The notes under the pieces: model-generated
The model's input: only the letters and a program-made list of their open reading frames with translations
What the model was told of the DNA's origin: nothing
Database searches by the model: none
Program-made: the position numbers and the translations under genes
DNA from: Rhizobium mongolense USDA 1844
Lineage (GTDB): Bacteria > Pseudomonadota > Alphaproteobacteria > Rhizobiales > Rhizobiaceae
Direction of reading: 5' to 3'
Assembly (NCBI RefSeq): GCF_000419765.1
Contig: NZ_ATTQ01000012.1
Coordinates: 124,001-188,000, forward strand
Length of the DNA stretch: 64,000 nucleotides
Shown here: in pieces, positions 18,244 through 27,292 of the stretch
How the letters are laid out: every line of letters begins with the position of its first letter
Numbering within the stretch: the first letter of the stretch is position 1

Positions 18244-19089
18244 ATGAGTTCGGAATTTGCGGTTCGCGCGATGCGACCGGGTGAGTTGGAGCTTGTGCTC
18301 GAATGGGCAAGGCAGGAGGGGTGGAATCCAGGACTCGACGATTCGCTCGCCTTCCAGGAAGCCGACCCGTCCGGCTTTTTCATCGGTGCGGTTGGTGAAG
18401 TTCCGGTCGGTTCCATCTCGGTGGTCAAATACGGCGAACACTTGGCGTTTCTTGGCCTCTACATCGTCCATCCGGATTTCCGTGGCAAAGGCTACGGCAA
18501 GGCGCTCTGGAATGCCGGCATGGCGTCTGCGGCAGACCGCACGATCGGTCTCGACGGCGTCGTCGCTCAGCAGGAGAATTACCGCAAGGCAGGCTTCGAA
18601 CCTGCCTATACTACGATCCGGTATGGCGGCATTGCGGCGGCGTTGCCGCAGTCCTCGCTCTTAGCGCATCCGGTGTCGGACAAGCTGGACGGGCTGTTCC
18701 GTTACGATGCCGCGATTTTCACCGAGCCACGCAACGCATTCGTTGCCGCATGGTGCAAGCGGCGGCGCGGGCGCAAGACGGCGATCGTGCGCAAGAGCGG
18801 CAAGATCCGCGGCTACGCCACGATCCGCCGCTGTTACGAAGGCTACAAGATCGGGCCGCTTTTTGCCGCCGATACCGATACCGCAGCCGCGCTGCTTGCC
18901 GAATTGCTGCCGGAGGCTGGCGGCGAGCCGGTGTTCATCGATGTCCCCGCCGAAAACAGGGAAGCGATCGCACTTGCCGAAAGCATGGGGCTCGAACCGG
19001 TATTCCAGACGGCGCGCATGTATCGCGGCACGGCACCTGCTATTCCGCTGAGGAACGTCTACGGCGTCACGACGCTGGAACTCGGCTGA
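18244..19089 (+). CDS. GNAT-family acetyltransferase with a C-terminal second domain
   Basis: A 281-residue protein. The N-terminal GNAT domain (about 1-130) has the acetyl-CoA pyrophosphate-binding motif PDFRGKGYGKALW. The C-terminal half (about 150-280), including ATIRRCYEGYKIGPLFA, matches the extra acetyltransferase-like domain found in YitH/HolE-type two-domain GNATs. The acceptor is unknown. The ATG at 18244 follows GGGAAGG at about 18232-18238. It ends 2 bp before the convergent exporter gene. Confidence 0.82.
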   Translation: MSSEFAVRAMRPGELELVLEWARQEGWNPGLDDSLAFQEADPSGFFIGAVGEVPVGSISVVKYGEHLAFLGLYIVHPDFRGKGYGKALWNAGMASAADRTIGLDGVVAQQENYRKAGFEPAYTTIRYGGIAAALPQSSLLAHPVSDKLDGLFRYDAAIFTEPRNAFVAAWCKRRRGRKTAIVRKSGKIRGYATIRRCYEGYKIGPLFAADTDTAAALLAELLPEAGGEPVFIDVPAENREAIALAESMGLEPVFQTARMYRGTAPAIPLRNVYGVTTLELG

Positions 19090-19091
19090 TC

Positions 19092-20009
19092 TTAGTCCAT
19101 AGGCGAGGCGGGGGCGGTCGAAGCCGAAAGCTTTGGACGTCCCTTCTCAGCGATCGCAATGCCGCCCAGCGTCAAAACCAGCGAGACGATATGGAAGAGC
19201 TGCAATGCTTCGCCAAGCAGCAGCACGGATAAAAGCGTGCCGAAAACCGGAACGAGATTGATGAAGAGGCCGGCCCGGTTGGCGCCGATCCACTCCACGC
19301 CTTTGATATAGAGGATCTGCGCAACCAGCGAGGCGAAGATCGCCGTGTAGAACGTGATAATCCAGCCTTTGCCGTCCGGCATCTGGACATTGCCCGCCGC
19401 ATTCTCCCAAAGCAGCAGTGGCAGCGACGTCAGCGCCGCCGCAAGGGCAGGAAAGGCCATGAGCGTCCGCCAGTCGACCGGCGGCTTCCAGCGCAGAAAG
19501 ATCGTGTAGATGGAATAGGCGGCGACCGCCACCAGCATCAGGGCGTCGCCGCGGTTGAGTCCGAGCCTGAGCAGCGCCGCGATATCGCCATGGGAGGCGG
19601 TCAAGGCCACGCCGACGAGCGTCATGCCGAAGCCGGCGACCTGCGCGGGCGAAACGCCAGTGCGGAAGAAAATCAGATTGAGCAGGAAGATCAGCATCGG
19701 GATGCCTGCCTGCTCGATCGCGACGTTGATGGCGGTGGTGTATTTCACCGCCGAGTAAAGCATGGCGTTGAAGAGCGTATAGCCGACCATGCCGTAGAAA
19801 AGCAGCAGTGGCAGCTTCTTGCGGACGACCGGCCAGTCCTTCTTGATCTGCGGAAGCGACACCGCGGCGATGAGCGTGGTCGCAATTGTCCAGCGCAGGA
19901 AAGTCAGCGTCATGGGGCTCACGTGGCCGAGCGCCAGCTTTCCGGCGACAGTGTTTCCACCCCAGCACAACGTCGCAATGGCGAGACAAATATAGGCCGT
20001 GATATGCAA
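19092..20009 (-). CDS. DMT-superfamily exporter (two EamA domains)
   Basis: The 305-residue protein consists of about ten hydrophobic segments in two EamA repeats. Features include the N-terminal LCWGGNTVAGKLALG and the C-terminal repeat with LVPVFGTLLSVLLLGE, both typical of drug/metabolite transporters. It probably exports amino acids, purines or other metabolites, but the family gives no substrate. It is divergent from purA with a 196-bp shared spacer. Confidence 0.85.
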   Translation of the reverse strand: MHITAYICLAIATLCWGGNTVAGKLALGHVSPMTLTFLRWTIATTLIAAVSLPQIKKDWPVVRKKLPLLLFYGMVGYTLFNAMLYSAVKYTTAINVAIEQAGIPMLIFLLNLIFFRTGVSPAQVAGFGMTLVGVALTASHGDIAALLRLGLNRGDALMLVAVAAYSIYTIFLRWKPPVDWRTLMAFPALAAALTSLPLLLWENAAGNVQMPDGKGWIITFYTAIFASLVAQILYIKGVEWIGANRAGLFINLVPVFGTLLSVLLLGEALQLFHIVSLVLTLGGIAIAEKGRPKLSASTAPASPMD

Positions 20010-20205
20010 GGATGATTCTTTCCGTCTTCCGAAAAGTTAGTTCGGATGGCTGCCAATGGACCGGCAATAGCCCGGGACTGGCTGATTTGTCACGTAAAAA
20101 GCCCATTTCGCCCTGATAACAGGGTCGCTTTCCAAAAAACAAAGCTTTATAGATGCGCGGGTTTGAGCAGAGCGCGGATAATCCGCCGGTAATAGGAAGA
20201 GTTGG

Positions 20206-21504
20206 ATGACGAACGTAGTCGTGGTCGGTTCGCAATGGGGTGACGAAGGCAAGGGCAAGATTGTCGATTGGCTTTCGGAACGTGCGGATATCGTTGTGCG
20301 CTATCAGGGCGGACACAATGCCGGCCATACGCTCGTCATCGACGGCACGAGCTACAAGCTGTCGCTGTTGCCTTCCGGCGTCGTGCGCCCGGGCAAGATG
20401 GCGGTGATCGGAAACGGCGTCGTCGTCGATCCGCACGCGCTGATTGCCGAGATCGAGAAGCTGGAAAAACAGGGCGTCAAGATTTCTCCCGACAACCTGC
20501 GCATCGCCGACAATGCTACGCTGATCCTCTCGCTGCACCGCGAGCTCGATGCCTATCGCGAAGATGCCGCCTCCAACAGCGGCACGAAGATCGGTACGAC
20601 GCGCCGCGGCATCGGCCCGGCCTATGAAGACAAGGTCGGCCGTCGCGCGATCCGCGTCATGGATCTCGCCGATCTGGAGGCGCTCCCGGGCAAGGTCGAC
20701 CGTATCCTCACGCACCACAACGCGCTTCGCCGCGGCCTGGGCGTTGACGAGGTGAGCCACGAGGCGATCATGACCGAGCTGACGTCGATCGCCGATCGCG
20801 TGCTTCCATTCCGCGAAACGGTCTGGCTGCTCCTCGACAAGGAGCGCCGCAAGGGCGCGCGCATTCTTTTCGAAGGCGCGCAAGGAAGCTTGCTCGATAT
20901 CGACCATGGCACCTATCCCTTCGTGACTTCGTCGAATACGGTCGCCGGCCAGGCTGCTGCCGGCTCCGGCATGGGACCTGGCTCGCTCGGCTATATCCTC
21001 GGCATCACCAAGGCCTACACGACGCGTGTCGGCGAAGGTCCGTTCCCGACGGAACTCAACGATTCGGTCGGCCAGTTCCTTGGTGAGAAGGGCCATGAAT
21101 TCGGTACGGTGACGGGCCGCAAGCGCCGTTGCGGCTGGTTCGATGCGGCGCTTGTACGCCAGTCGGTCGCGACCAACGGCATCACCGGCATTGCGCTGAC
21201 GAAGCTCGATGTGCTTGACGGTCTCGAGGAGCTGAAGATCTGTGTCGGCTACATGCTCGACGGCGAGCAGATCGACCATCTGCCGGCAAGCCAGGCCGCG
21301 CAGGCTCGCGTGGAGCCGGTCTACATCGCGCTGGAAGGCTGGAAAGAGTCGACCGTCGGCGCCCGCAGCTGGGCCGATCTGCCTGCGCAGGCGATCAAAT
21401 ATGTCCGCCAGGTCGAGGAGCTAATCGGTGCGCCTGTCGCGCTTCTGTCCACAAGCCCTGAACGCGATGACACCATACTTGTGACTGATCCGTTTGAGGA
21501 TTAA
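20206..21504 (+). CDS. purA: Adenylosuccinate synthetase
   Basis: The 432-residue enzyme joins IMP and aspartate with GTP to make adenylosuccinate, the first committed step to AMP. The N-terminal GTP loop GSQWGDEGKGKIVDWL, the IMP-binding GGHNAGHT, the TTRRGIGPAYEDK loop and the C-terminal guanine motif around LTKLDVLDGLEE are all present. The start at 20206 is preceded by AGGAAGAG. Full length with no odd features. Confidence 0.97.
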   Translation: MTNVVVVGSQWGDEGKGKIVDWLSERADIVVRYQGGHNAGHTLVIDGTSYKLSLLPSGVVRPGKMAVIGNGVVVDPHALIAEIEKLEKQGVKISPDNLRIADNATLILSLHRELDAYREDAASNSGTKIGTTRRGIGPAYEDKVGRRAIRVMDLADLEALPGKVDRILTHHNALRRGLGVDEVSHEAIMTELTSIADRVLPFRETVWLLLDKERRKGARILFEGAQGSLLDIDHGTYPFVTSSNTVAGQAAAGSGMGPGSLGYILGITKAYTTRVGEGPFPTELNDSVGQFLGEKGHEFGTVTGRKRRCGWFDAALVRQSVATNGITGIALTKLDVLDGLEELKICVGYMLDGEQIDHLPASQAAQARVEPVYIALEGWKESTVGARSWADLPAQAIKYVRQVEELIGAPVALLSTSPERDDTILVTDPFED

Positions 21505-21566
21505 TGTCGCGGGTCATTAAGGCATCTGGCCCGGTCGAGAATCGGGCCTCTCGAGAAAAGTAGCTA

Positions 21567-23975
21567 ATGGCTGATTTTATTGCAGTTATCCGGCGGGCGG
21601 TTGACGGCCTGGCTGAAAACACCCCCGAGATGCGGGCGAAGGTTTACGAGCGTGCCCGCGGCGCGGTGCAGCGGCAGCTCGAAAACATGAAGCCGCGCCC
21701 GCCGGAAGCGATGCTGCAGCGTCAGCTCGATAAGCTCGATGCTGCTATCCGCGAGGTGGAGGCCGAGCACTCCGAGGCACTGCCGGAAGATGGGGCAGCG
21801 ATTGCTGCCGCAGTAGCGCCTGTCCATGAAGAACCTGTTTCCGAGCCGCCAGCAGAGTATGCTGCCGCGCCGGGGCCCGCTGAAGAACCGGTTGCCGAAG
21901 AACCGGTTGCTGACGAACCGCTTGCCGCAGAACCGGTTGCCGTAGATCCGGTCGCAGAAGAGCATCTCGCCGATGCGGATGAACCAGCGCAGTACCGTCA
22001 CGAAGAGCCGCAGCCTGAACTGCAGGAAGAGGCGGCCCCCTACGAGGAACCTCATGAGGAGCCTGCGTCGGTAGGAGCCACGGAAGGGCCGGTGCCGGAA
22101 CAACAAGAAGAAGAACGATGGGACCGCCCGGTCGAGGAAGTTACTGCTGCGGCTGAGGCGGAAGCAGCACCTCCCGAGGAATGGGCTGCGGCGCATCGCG
22201 ATGAAGTGCCGGTCGAGGAATACGCAGTCCCGCCGGAGGAGTATCTCGAGGAGGCGCCTGCCGTCCAGGCCGAACCGGCTGTCGAACCGGAATTCCTTCG
22301 TCCGGCCGGAGAATACAATCCCTCGAACCGGCTCGTTGAGCCGTTCGGCTCTTTCGAGAAGCCGGAAGAGTTCGTCGAGCACAGCCGCGAGGAGCCGCTG
22401 CAGGCCGAAACGGTTGCACATTTCGATCCCGTCTGGGCCGAACCGGCTGCCGAAACCCCGGCCGAGCCGCCGAAAGACGCAGAGGTTGCATGGGCCACCG
22501 AGGAGGTCAGGAACTTCTCAGAAAGCGTTCCTCAAGCAGAGTCGGCCAACGACCACGCGCGCGCCTTCGAGGAAGCCATTGGTGGTCTTCAAAACCCGCC
22601 GCCCGCGAAGATGCCGGCCGCGAACGAGGGCTTTTCCTGGGAAGCCGCCGCCTTTGACGATCTGCCGCCGATTGAGGCAGGCACCAACAACAAGAAGGCC
22701 CCTGTCGCAGCGCACTTCGACGATTCGGACCTGTTCGCCGAGATCCACGGCAAGCCTGCGGCGCCTGCTGCCGACGTACCAGGCGAAGAGTGGCAGGAAG
22801 CCAAGGCCCTTCGGGGCTACGGTCGACGCGGCGTCGTTGCGGAAGACGACGATACCGCGCCGGCTGCCGATATCGACCAGATCGTTGCCGCCAAACTGCA
22901 GAACAAGAATTTCCGCATGGAACCGAAGCGCCGCCGCTTCGGTATCGGTACGATCATTGCCGTTGTCGGCGTGCTGGCAGTGCTGGGCGGCGGTGCCTAT
23001 GCCGCCTGGACGAACCGTGCCCAGCTGATCGCGATGGTTGACAATCTGGTGAGCGCCGCTCCGTCCAAGACGGCCGAGAGCGAGCCCGCTGCTACGCAGA
23101 ACCAGACGCCGGCAACCCCTTCGACAAACAACACCGAAGCGGCCAAGCCTGCCGAAACTGACCGGCAGGTTGCCGCGCTCGATGACGGCTCTTCGGTCAA
23201 CAACAAGTTCAACCAGCGCCTCATGGCAGACGGTTCGGAAGTCGACAGCGGCCCGGCTGCCATGCCCGGTACGCCGACGGCCGAAGGCAAGTCGGTCGCC
23301 GAGCAGAATGTCGCATCCACCGCGCCGGCTCCGCCCGCACAGGCAGGTGCCGCGTCCGCCGAGACGCTGCCGCCGAACGGCCCGGCCGCTGCCCCGCAAC
23401 AGGTGCCGGCCGGTGCGAGCGAGAAGATGTTCCTCTATGAGGAACGGATCGGCCAGAGCTCGCCAACGGCCATCCAGGGGGGCGTCGCCTGGAGCGTCCA
23501 GCATGAAGCCGGCCAGGGCGGCAAGCAAGAATCGACGGTGCAGGCCAATGTGACGGTGCCGGAGCGCAATCTTTCGGCTCTCGTGACCTTCAAGCGCAAC
23601 TCCGATCCGTCGCTTCCGGCGAGCCATCTTGTCGAGATCGTCTTCTCGCTGCCGCCGAATTTCGAAGGCGGCAGCATCGATAGCGTCCAACGCATTTCGA
23701 TGAAGCGCACGGAGCAGGATCGCGGCGACCCGCTGATCGCAGTTCCTGCCAAAATCACCGATGACTTCCACATGATCGCGCTGAACGATTATCCGGATGC
23801 CCGCAAGGCGAACCTCGATCTGCTTTCGACGCGTGAGTGGATCGATATTCCGATCACCTATCGCAACGGCCGCCGCGCGCTGATCACGATGCAGAAGGGT
23901 CCGACCGGCATAGCAGCCTTCAATACGGCGATCAAACAATGGACGGCGCTCGGCGACGTGAGCACGAGCCAGTAA
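21567..23975 (+). CDS. Large acidic Pro/Glu-rich single-pass membrane protein of unknown function
   Basis: An 802-residue protein following purA by 62 bp. Residues 1-60 form a basic, helical region (RAVDGLAENTPEMRAKVYER). Residues about 80-330 are very rich in Glu, Pro and Ala, including imperfect EEPVA-type repeats near 105-135. A basic stretch (PKRRRF, 453-458) leads into one membrane segment at about 460-480. A low-complexity linker follows, then a conserved-looking domain from about 620 to the end. The topology predicts an acidic cytoplasmic tail and a periplasmic C-terminal domain. I know homologues only as uncharacterised rhizobial proteins. It may act as an envelope scaffold, but that is speculation. 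Confidence 0.75.
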   Translation: MADFIAVIRRAVDGLAENTPEMRAKVYERARGAVQRQLENMKPRPPEAMLQRQLDKLDAAIREVEAEHSEALPEDGAAIAAAVAPVHEEPVSEPPAEYAAAPGPAEEPVAEEPVADEPLAAEPVAVDPVAEEHLADADEPAQYRHEEPQPELQEEAAPYEEPHEEPASVGATEGPVPEQQEEERWDRPVEEVTAAAEAEAAPPEEWAAAHRDEVPVEEYAVPPEEYLEEAPAVQAEPAVEPEFLRPAGEYNPSNRLVEPFGSFEKPEEFVEHSREEPLQAETVAHFDPVWAEPAAETPAEPPKDAEVAWATEEVRNFSESVPQAESANDHARAFEEAIGGLQNPPPAKMPAANEGFSWEAAAFDDLPPIEAGTNNKKAPVAAHFDDSDLFAEIHGKPAAPAADVPGEEWQEAKALRGYGRRGVVAEDDDTAPAADIDQIVAAKLQNKNFRMEPKRRRFGIGTIIAVVGVLAVLGGGAYAAWTNRAQLIAMVDNLVSAAPSKTAESEPAATQNQTPATPSTNNTEAAKPAETDRQVAALDDGSSVNNKFNQRLMADGSEVDSGPAAMPGTPTAEGKSVAEQNVASTAPAPPAQAGAASAETLPPNGPAAAPQQVPAGASEKMFLYEERIGQSSPTAIQGGVAWSVQHEAGQGGKQESTVQANVTVPERNLSALVTFKRNSDPSLPASHLVEIVFSLPPNFEGGSIDSVQRISMKRTEQDRGDPLIAVPAKITDDFHMIALNDYPDARKANLDLLSTREWIDIPITYRNGRRALITMQKGPTGIAAFNTAIKQWTALGDVSTSQ

Positions 23976-23994
23976 CGCGCTGGCCTGGAAAAGT

Positions 23995-24016
23995 GGCAGC
24001 GGGACAACCCGCTGCC
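23995..24016. terminator. Hairpin between convergent genes, possible bidirectional terminator
   Basis: A perfect 9-bp GC-rich stem (23995-24003 with 24008-24016) with a 4-base loop lies between the ends of the acidic-protein gene and the convergent GST gene. On the minus strand the stem is followed by ACTTTTC, a partial U-run; on the plus strand there is none. Confidence 0.5.
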
Positions 24017-24020
24017 GGGC

Positions 24021-24662
24021 TCATGTCGTTGGCTTCGTGTATTGCATGCTTGGACGCTCGGCGATGCGTTGCCACCAGGCGCTGAGGCCGGTGTACTGCT
24101 CAAGCAGCTCCCGCCCCTCGGGAACCGTCAGGAAATAATCCATCATTGGTGCGACATGCAGATCCGCCAATGTCAGCGCCTCTCCCGCGAGCCAAGGCTC
24201 GTCATCCATCAAATCCGAAAGAGCCTCTAGGCAAACAGGCGCTTTGGATCGAGCGATGGCCACTCGCGCCTCATCGCTTGGCTCTCCGCGCAGCGGCTTC
24301 GACACCAGTTCCACATACATTCCCCAGACGAGGTTGGAGTAGATGTATCCATCCGCGATGCTGATGATCTGGTTCATCCGGGCGCACTGCTTTGGAGTTG
24401 CCGGTTGCAGGCTTGGACCGTTGAATGCCGCATCAATGTAGCGGGTTATCGCTCCAGTCTCATAAAGATTGAAGCCGTCATGCTCCAAGGCTGGGATTCG
24501 GCCGAAAGGCTGCCGGGCGAGATAGGATGACGGCGGGCCCGCCACTGCAAAGACATCGACGGGCACCAGATCGTAATCAACGCCCTTTTCATGCAAGGTG
24601 AGCCGCGCGGCCCGCACATAAACGCTGTAATCTGCGCCGAACAGTTTCGGCTTTTGCCTCAT
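24021..24662 (-). CDS. Glutathione S-transferase family protein
   Basis: A 213-residue protein with an N-terminal thioredoxin-fold GST domain (KLFGADYSVYVRAARLTLHE, then FGRIPALEHDGFNLYETGAI with the cis-Pro and Glu-Thr glutathione-binding positions) and an all-helical C-terminal domain with the GEALTLADLHVAPMMDYF motif. It probably conjugates or reduces electrophiles with glutathione. The ATG at 24662 starts right at the conserved domain; an upstream start at 24713 would add 17 residues that run into the rpoH terminator. It is downstream of rpoH on the same strand but separated from it by that terminator. Confidence 0.86.
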   Translation of the reverse strand: MRQKPKLFGADYSVYVRAARLTLHEKGVDYDLVPVDVFAVAGPPSSYLARQPFGRIPALEHDGFNLYETGAITRYIDAAFNGPSLQPATPKQCARMNQIISIADGYIYSNLVWGMYVELVSKPLRGEPSDEARVAIARSKAPVCLEALSDLMDDEPWLAGEALTLADLHVAPMMDYFLTVPEGRELLEQYTGLSAWWQRIAERPSMQYTKPTT

Positions 24663-24695
24663 ACCGGATGTGCCTCTTGCAAACTTAAAATGAAG

Positions 24696-24732
24696 AAAAG
24701 CCGCCTGTCGCAATCTGCAGCAGGCGGCTTTT
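24696..24732 (-). terminator. Rho-independent terminator of rpoH
   Basis: On the minus strand a 12-bp perfect stem (24732-24721 with 24707-24696) encloses 13 bases and its descending arm ends in four U residues. It starts 26 bp after the rpoH stop codon. Confidence 0.85.
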
Positions 24733-24758
24733 CGATCTCATATCGAGGCGCGAACCCG

Positions 24759-25667
24759 TTATGCCGTGGCTTCGACGACGCGGACGGCGTTTGCCCTTTC
24801 CAGCGCTTCCTTGCGTACCGCGTCCTGCACCTTTTCGAAGGCGCGGACTTCGATCTGGCGCACCCGTTCGCGGCTGATGTCGAACTCGGTCGACAGATCT
24901 TCCAGCGTGATCGGATCGTCGGCAAGGCGGCGTGCTTCGAAGATGCGGCGTTCGCGGTCGTTCAGCACGCCCATCGCCTTCGAGAGCATGCGGCGGCGCG
25001 TTTCGAGCTCGTCCTGCTCGATCAGCACGTCCTCCTGGCTGTCGTGGTCGTCCACGAGCCAATCCTGCCACTGACCGCTGTCGCCTTCGGAGGCCTTGAT
25101 CGGCGCGTTCAGCGAAGCGTCGCCGGAAAGGCGGCGGTTCATCGAAACGACTTCCTCCTCGGAGACGTTCAGCTTCGTGGCGATCTCCGCGACATGCTCC
25201 GGCTTCAGGTCGCCTTCGTCGATTGCCTGGATCCGGCCCTTGAGGCGGCGCAGGTTGAAGAACAGGCGCTTCTGGTTGGCGGTCGTGCCCATCTTCACCA
25301 GCGACCACGAGCGCAGGATGTATTCCTGGATCGAGGCCTTGATCCACCACATCGCGTAGGTGGCGAGACGGAACCCGCGTTCCGGATCAAACTTCTTGAC
25401 GGCTTGCATGAGGCCGACATTGCCTTCGGACACGACTTCGCCGATCGGCAGGCCGTAGCCGCGGTAGCCCATCGCGATCTTGGCGACGAGACGCAGGTGG
25501 CTGGTGACGAGTTTATGCGCAGCTTCGCGGTCACCGTGCTCGGAATAACGCTTTGCCAGCATATATTCCTGCTGCGGCTCCAGCATCGGAAACTTGCGGA
25601 TTTCGTCGAGATAACGATTGAGACCGGCTTCGCCGGCGGTAATGGACGGCAAGGTATTGCGGGCCAT
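24759..25667 (-). CDS. rpoH: RNA polymerase sigma-32 factor (heat-shock sigma)
   Basis: The 302-residue sigma-70-family protein has region 2 (SEGNVGLMQAVKKFDPERGFRLATYAMWWIKASIQEYIL, seen in pieces), the diagnostic RpoH box QKRLFFNLR, and a region-4 helix-turn-helix ending ISRERVRQIEVRAFEKVQ. It directs transcription of chaperone and protease genes during heat and acid stress. Many rhizobia carry two rpoH genes; this length and sequence fit the main copy but I cannot separate them with certainty. A strong AGGAGG site lies 9 bp before ATG 25667, and a CTTGAC -35-like element is at 25773-25768 on the minus strand. Confidence 0.94.
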   Translation of the reverse strand: MARNTLPSITAGEAGLNRYLDEIRKFPMLEPQQEYMLAKRYSEHGDREAAHKLVTSHLRLVAKIAMGYRGYGLPIGEVVSEGNVGLMQAVKKFDPERGFRLATYAMWWIKASIQEYILRSWSLVKMGTTANQKRLFFNLRRLKGRIQAIDEGDLKPEHVAEIATKLNVSEEEVVSMNRRLSGDASLNAPIKASEGDSGQWQDWLVDDHDSQEDVLIEQDELETRRRMLSKAMGVLNDRERRIFEARRLADDPITLEDLSTEFDISRERVRQIEVRAFEKVQDAVRKEALERANAVRVVEATA

Positions 25668-25840
25668 GATTGCACCCTCCTATGTAGATTCCGGTTCCCG
25701 ATGGAACGCGTCCCCGCGTCGGAACTGGCGAACCGGGACGTGCGGCTCAAATCCAAGCCCGCACTAAGTCAAGATACAGATAAGTATGGCGGAACAGCGG
25801 TTCAAGCCCATCAAAAGCCTTCACGAAGACGTTATACCCC

Positions 25841-26866
25841 TTAACGGCGAAGCGCTTCTGCGAGTTCCACCATATCCACGGGGAGCGACACTTCAAAGTG
25901 CATGAGTTTACCCGTGCGGGGATGCTCGAACTGCAGCATATAGGCATGGAGCGCCTGACGGCCAAAGCTGTTGACGACTTTACGTGCTTCATCGGGCAGT
26001 AGATTGGCCTTGGTCCTGAAATGCGCGCCATAGACCGTATCGCCAAGCAGCGGATGGCCGATATGGGCCATATGGACGCGAATCTGATGGGTGCGGCCGG
26101 TCTCCAGATGGCATTCGACGAGGGCGGCAAGCGCTGTTGCATCCGGGTTCTCGTGGAAGCGTTCCAGCACTGCGTAATGCGTGATGGCCTCGTCGGCGTC
26201 CTGGCTGTCAGGACGCTTGACGGAGCGGCGCGTGCGGTCGCCGGTGGAACGGCCGAGCGGCACATCGATCGTGCCTGAGAGCGAGCGCGGCCGGCCCCAG
26301 ACGATCGCCTGATAGGCGCGCTCTAGCGGCATGGTGCGGCCGTGATCTGCAAACTGTAGCGACAGGTGGCGATGTGCAATATCGTTCTTGGCGACGACCA
26401 TGACGCCGGTCGTATCCTTGTCGAGCCGATGCACGATGCCTGGCCGCCGGACGCCGCCAATACCTGAGAGGCTGTCGCCGCAGTGGTGGATCAGCGCATT
26501 GACAAGCGTTCCCGTCCAGTTTCCGGCAGCGGGATGGACGACCATGCCGGCCGGTTTCGAGATGACGATGAGGTCGTCGTCCTCGTAAAGGATGTCGAGC
26601 GGGATATCTTCGCCCTTCGGCGTCGGGTCTTCCGGCTCGGGCAACAGGAGTTCGTAATTGTCGCCGGAGCGCACCTTCTTTTGCGGATCGAGGACGACGG
26701 CGCCGTTCACCAGCAACTGGCCATCCTTGATCAGTACCTTGACGCGGCTGCGGGAAAATTCCTCGCCGAGCTGAGCCGTCAGCCACGCGTCGAGGCGGCC
26801 TTCGGCATTCTCATCGGCAGTCAGGACTTTCCTAATGCCGGATGCTTGTTTAAAGGGGTCGCTCAA
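25841..26866 (-). CDS. rluD: 23S rRNA pseudouridine synthase, RluD family
   Basis: The 341-residue protein has an N-terminal S4 RNA-binding domain (from ENAEGRLDAWL through VLIKDGQLLVNG) and a catalytic domain with the active-site Asp in GIVHRLDKDTTGVMVVAK and a later GRTHQIRVHMAHIGHPLLGD motif. It makes pseudouridines in the helix-69 region of 23S rRNA. I chose TTG 26866, which has a GGAGA site about 9 bp upstream and begins LSDPFKQ; longer readings to 27010 would overlap the divergent gene at 26904. It is upstream of rpoH on the same strand. Confidence 0.88.
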   Translation of the reverse strand: MSDPFKQASGIRKVLTADENAEGRLDAWLTAQLGEEFSRSRVKVLIKDGQLLVNGAVVLDPQKKVRSGDNYELLLPEPEDPTPKGEDIPLDILYEDDDLIVISKPAGMVVHPAAGNWTGTLVNALIHHCGDSLSGIGGVRRPGIVHRLDKDTTGVMVVAKNDIAHRHLSLQFADHGRTMPLERAYQAIVWGRPRSLSGTIDVPLGRSTGDRTRRSVKRPDSQDADEAITHYAVLERFHENPDATALAALVECHLETGRTHQIRVHMAHIGHPLLGDTVYGAHFRTKANLLPDEARKVVNSFGRQALHAYMLQFEHPRTGKLMHFEVSLPVDMVELAEALRR

Positions 26867-26903
26867 GACGCTTCTTCTCCGAAGTATTTCATAGGACACC
26901 ACG

Positions 26904-27287
26904 ATGACGAAAATCGAGCTGGACGACCAGGAAGAACAGCCCCTTGATCCGGCAATGGAAAATGTCCGGCGCAAGATGGTCCGCCTGCAGATCGTCTCCG
27001 GCGCCATCATGTTCGTGAGCCTTATGGCGGTCTTCGGCGCCGTTGTCTACAAGACGATGAAGGCCGAACCGGCAGAAACGGCAGCTGTCTTGGGCTCCGG
27101 CGTTCCTTCGGATTCGCCGGTCAGATCCACGGTTTCCCTGCCACTCGGGTTCGCCGTGCAGTCCACGTCGCTCTCCGGAAGCCAGATCCTGTTCTTCGGC
27201 CAATCAGTCGACGGCAAGCGCAAGGCGCTGGTCTTCGACATCGAGGCGGGTCGGCTCGTCGCCGACATCACCGTCGCCGGCAACTGA
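26904..27287 (+). CDS. Small single-pass membrane protein (DUF6476-like)
   Basis: A 127-residue protein with an acidic N-terminus (KIELDDQEEQPLDP), one membrane segment at about 28-50 (LQIVSGAIMFVSLMAVFGAV) and a C-terminal periplasmic domain that looks like a beta-rich fold (GSQILFFGQSVDGKRKALVFD). No function is known to me. It ends 5 bp before the RNA methyltransferase start, so the two are co-transcribed, and it is divergent from rluD across a 37-bp spacer. Confidence 0.75.
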   Translation: MTKIELDDQEEQPLDPAMENVRRKMVRLQIVSGAIMFVSLMAVFGAVVYKTMKAEPAETAAVLGSGVPSDSPVRSTVSLPLGFAVQSTSLSGSQILFFGQSVDGKRKALVFDIEAGRLVADITVAGN

Positions 27288-27292
27288 GGCCG

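Noticed and set aside
19147..21279. 710-codon antisense open frame across the exporter and purA genes
   Set aside because: It is a high-GC antisense shadow of two well-conserved genes and matches no family I recognise.
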